Positions 62,079 through 64,000 of a stretch of DNA of 64,000 nt are shown here, in pieces. The DNA is from Paramagnetospirillum magnetotacticum MS-1 (GTDB lineage Bacteria > Pseudomonadota > Alphaproteobacteria > Rhodospirillales > Magnetospirillaceae). The DNA lies in contig NZ_JXSL01000033.1 in the NCBI RefSeq assembly GCF_000829825.1, positions 52,388-116,387 on the forward strand, written 5' to 3'. A model generated the notes under the pieces. It was not told the origin of the DNA and did not search any database. It saw only the letters and a list, made by a program, of their open reading frames with translations. The position numbers and the translations under genes are program-made. Positions within the stretch are counted from its first letter, which is position 1, and every line of letters starts with the position of its first letter.

Positions 62079-63416
62079 TCAAGGCGCCCTGGTCAGGCGT
62101 CGCGCCAGCCTATCACTGCTGAGTGAACGAAGGAACGCGGCCAAATCGCGGATGTCGTCTTCGGACAGCACAAGGCGGTCGATAACGTCGAAGCGGGAGT
62201 TTTCCGCCGACCATGCTGGCGTGCGGCTTTGGCGCCGGTCCTCGCTGATGGTGGCGTTCAGTTGCGACGTGGCCATGACGCGGATGGCTTCTTCCAGTTC
62301 GGTGACCGAGCCGTTGTGGAAGTAGGGCGCGGTGAGCGCCACGTTGCGCAGCGAGGGAATGCGCCAGATCCCGTCGACGGCCTTGGCATGCGCCTTGCCC
62401 TTGTCCGAGGACAGGCCGTGGCGTTGAGCAAAGGCCGAGCGGCTGGCCATCAGGGGGGCATAGGGATTTTGCGGTCCCACCAGGGCGGCGCCGCTGAAAT
62501 TGGGGCCGGAATGGCACATAACGCAGCCCACCGACTGGAACAGCCACATGCCGCGCTTCTGGGCCGGGTCCAAGGCGTGGTCGTCGCCTGCGACGAAGCG
62601 GTCATAGGGGCTGTCATTGGTCACCAGGGTGCGCTCGAAGGCGGCGATGGCCTGGGTGATGCGCCGCATGGTGACGGATGCGCCGTCGCCGAAGGCTTGG
62701 GCAAAGGCCTGGCGGTAGGAGGAATCGGCGCCGATGCGGGCTTCGATGGCGGTCGCCGAGGGCATGCCCATCTCGTCGGGATTGAGCGGCGGCCCCATGG
62801 CCTGCTCTTCCAGCGATCCGGCGCGGCCATCCCAGAACAGCCGGGACTGGAACGCCGCATTCCACACCGTGGGCGCATTGCGGCCGCCGATGGTGCCGTT
62901 GATGCCCTTGGACGTGGGGCGCCGGTCGGTTCCCGCGCCCTCCAGCAGGTCGTGGCAGGTGGCACACGATACGGTGTGGTCGCGTGACAGGGCGGTGTCG
63001 TGGAACAGCCTCTCGCCCAGGGCGATCTTGGCGGGATTGGTGGGATTGTCGGGCGGCGAGGGCGCCACGGCTGGCAGGCTGCGCCAGGGGTAGTGGCCGG
63101 GGCCGGAGGGGCCGCTTTGCAAGGGCATCTCGGCGAGGCTGTCGTCGCGCTGGGCCAGGGCCGGGTCGGCCAGCAGCGGCGCGATGGTCTGATCGGGGAA
63201 TGACGACAGGGTCAAGATGATGGCCAGTTTGATGGAAAAGGCGATGACGCCGATTCCCAGCGCCGCGCCCAGGAACCAACGTCCACCGCCGTCCAGCGGG
63301 CTCGGGCGGTCCCCGGCTGGCGCCAAATCCATGCGAACCAGCAGAACCAGGGCCGAGATAGCGAAAAGAACCACCATGGCTCCGGTGGTCAGGATCTGGG
63401 AAAGATCGGCGTTCAT
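62079..63416 (-). CDS. Membrane-anchored di-haem cytochrome c peroxidase
   Basis: 445 residues from the ATG at 63,416 (AAGGGGAG upstream). Two hydrophobic helices lie near residues 10-30 and 48-70, an unusual N-terminal anchor. Haem-binding CATCH near 149 and CVMCH near 293 are both present, with YFHNGSVTELEEA-type and FDGRAG-like (FWDGRAGSLEEQA) segments of the MauG/CcpA family. It would reduce hydrogen peroxide in the periplasm with electrons from cytochrome c. Confidence 0.92.
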   Translation of the reverse strand: MNADLSQILTTGAMVVLFAISALVLLVRMDLAPAGDRPSPLDGGGRWFLGAALGIGVIAFSIKLAIILTLSSFPDQTIAPLLADPALAQRDDSLAEMPLQSGPSGPGHYPWRSLPAVAPSPPDNPTNPAKIALGERLFHDTALSRDHTVSCATCHDLLEGAGTDRRPTSKGINGTIGGRNAPTVWNAAFQSRLFWDGRAGSLEEQAMGPPLNPDEMGMPSATAIEARIGADSSYRQAFAQAFGDGASVTMRRITQAIAAFERTLVTNDSPYDRFVAGDDHALDPAQKRGMWLFQSVGCVMCHSGPNFSGAALVGPQNPYAPLMASRSAFAQRHGLSSDKGKAHAKAVDGIWRIPSLRNVALTAPYFHNGSVTELEEAIRVMATSQLNATISEDRRQSRTPAWSAENSRFDVIDRLVLSEDDIRDLAAFLRSLSSDRLARRLTRAP

Positions 63417-63533
63417 GGATTTGCTCCCCTTCCATGCGATGCTGATCCGAGGGTAGCGCCGCCACGGGGGGCGATCTGTATCCGAGGATACACTCAAAAA
63501 AATGATGGTTATCTGTAGCTCCGGCGGTAATCC

Positions 63534-63550
63534 CCCCGTTTTTAACGGGG
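63534..63550. terminator. Hairpin near the IS end
   Basis: CCCCGTT pairs with AACGGGG around three T residues. It lies just after the transposase stop on the minus strand and may end its transcript or be part of the IS terminal repeat. Confidence 0.4.
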
Positions 63551-63564
63551 TTGGAACATAGAAC

Positions 63565-64000
63565 TCACGCGGCCAATTTCAGTTTCTGGGCGGGTGTGAT
63601 GCCGCCGATGGCCATATTGGGTCTGTCGTTGTTGTAGGTCCATAGCCAATCCGTGGCGTGATCTTGCACCTCCTGGATGGTTTCGAAGAGGAACTGGCCC
63701 AGCCATTCGTGGCGGACCGTCCGGTTGTAGCGCTCCACATAGGCGTTCTGCTGGGGCTTGCCGGGCTGGATATGCTGGAGAGCAATCCCTCGTTTTTCAG
63801 CCCATTTCATCAACGTGCCGCTGATGTATTCCGGGCCGTTATCGACCCGAATGGCTTTGGGGCTGCCACGCCATTCGATGATCCGGTTCAGCATGCGTAC
63901 GACCCGTTCGGCGGGTAGCGAGAAATCCACCTCGATGCCGAGCCCTTCGCGGTTGAAGTCGTCGAGCACGTTGAGCAGCCTGAAGGCCCTCCCGTCCTCC
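63565..64000 (-). CDS. IS3-family transposase, C-terminal part (cut by window edge)
   Basis: The frame is open to the right edge (145 residues visible). The integrase core shows the second and third acidic residues of the DDE triad: [17 protein letters not shown] with the Asp, and [18 protein letters not shown] with the Glu, then [18 protein letters not shown] at the end. This is OrfB of an IS3-type element. Only the 3' half is inside the window, so intactness cannot be judged. Confidence 0.92.
   Translation of the reverse strand, partial: EDGRAFRLLNVLDDFNREGLGIEVDFSLPAERVVRMLNRIIEWRGSPKAIRVDNGPEYISGTLMKWAEKRGIALQHIQPGKPQQNAYVERYNRTVRHEWLGQFLFETIQEVQDHATDWLWTYNNDRPNMAIGGITPAQKLKLAA

Larger units (their letters stand above)
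63514..64000 (-). mobile_element. IS3-family insertion sequence (partial)
   Basis: The right window edge cuts an IS. Only the 3' part of its transposase gene is seen. The likely end of the element is the TG at 63,514, where a 5'-TG terminus is expected, although the matching repeat lies outside. A short hairpin (63,534-63,550) follows within the IS. Confidence 0.7.

Overview
The window is GC-rich DNA of a Rhodospirillales-type alphaproteobacterium, probably a Magnetospirillum relative. That genus call is an inference from the chromosomal gene set on the right (Cache/HAMP chemoreceptor, CBS-PAS-GGDEF-EAL protein, class II DAHP synthase, membrane-anchored di-haem peroxidase, LOG protein) and from the style of the prophage. 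No rRNA or species marker is present.

Positions 1-34,959 are a tailed (siphovirus-type) prophage, cut by the left edge. Read leftwards from 16,385, the minus strand carries a lambda-style late module: terminase small and large subunits, head-tail joining protein, portal, S49 head protease with a nested scaffold start, decoration protein, major capsid protein, head-tail and tail completion proteins, tail tube, tail chaperone pair with a -1 frameshift site, tape measure and minor tail proteins. Four short plus-strand insertions sit at the joints of this module: Xre/RES toxin-antitoxin, HigBA, a pRiA4b ORF-3-like protein and a DUF3489-like protein. Positions 16,968-29,000 hold the prophage nucleic-acid genes: HU, a ParB-fused methyltransferase, RuvC-like nuclease, P4-type primase-helicase, Cas4/RecB-like nuclease, SF2 helicase, Sak4-like ATPase, a sigma-like regulator and a Com-like zinc finger. 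Positions 29,098-32,454 are a four-gene XRE/ImmA-IrrE operon with two unrecognised proteins. Positions 32,581-34,959 are a serine-recombinase module.

Positions 35,046-46,958 are the most interesting part. Eight tightly packed plus-strand genes follow a good sigma-70 promoter: a WYL regulator of the BrxR/CapW type, an ankyrin-repeat protein fused to a full RpoD-like sigma factor, a MORC/GHKL ATPase, a Z1-domain SF2 ATPase, a PD-(D/E)XK protein, an AIPR protein, a Vsr endonuclease and a C5-cytosine methyltransferase. The MORC-Z1-nuclease-AIPR-methyltransferase core matches a restriction/defence theme described from comparative genomics (prokaryotic MORC operons, Iyer and colleagues). The dedicated ankyrin-sigma factor combined with a WYL regulator is the part I do not know from any described system. 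A tRNA-Ser(GCU) gene lies with its 3' end facing this island.

Positions 47,528-63,416 are ordinary chromosome: metallo-hydrolase, LOG protein, MFS transporter, c-di-GMP enzyme, pseudo-phosphorelay protein, dienelactone hydrolase, chemoreceptor, MaoC hydratase, DAHP synthase, methyltransferase, Crp/Fnr regulator and cytochrome c peroxidase. The right edge cuts an IS3-family transposase. No CRISPR array or rRNA was seen.
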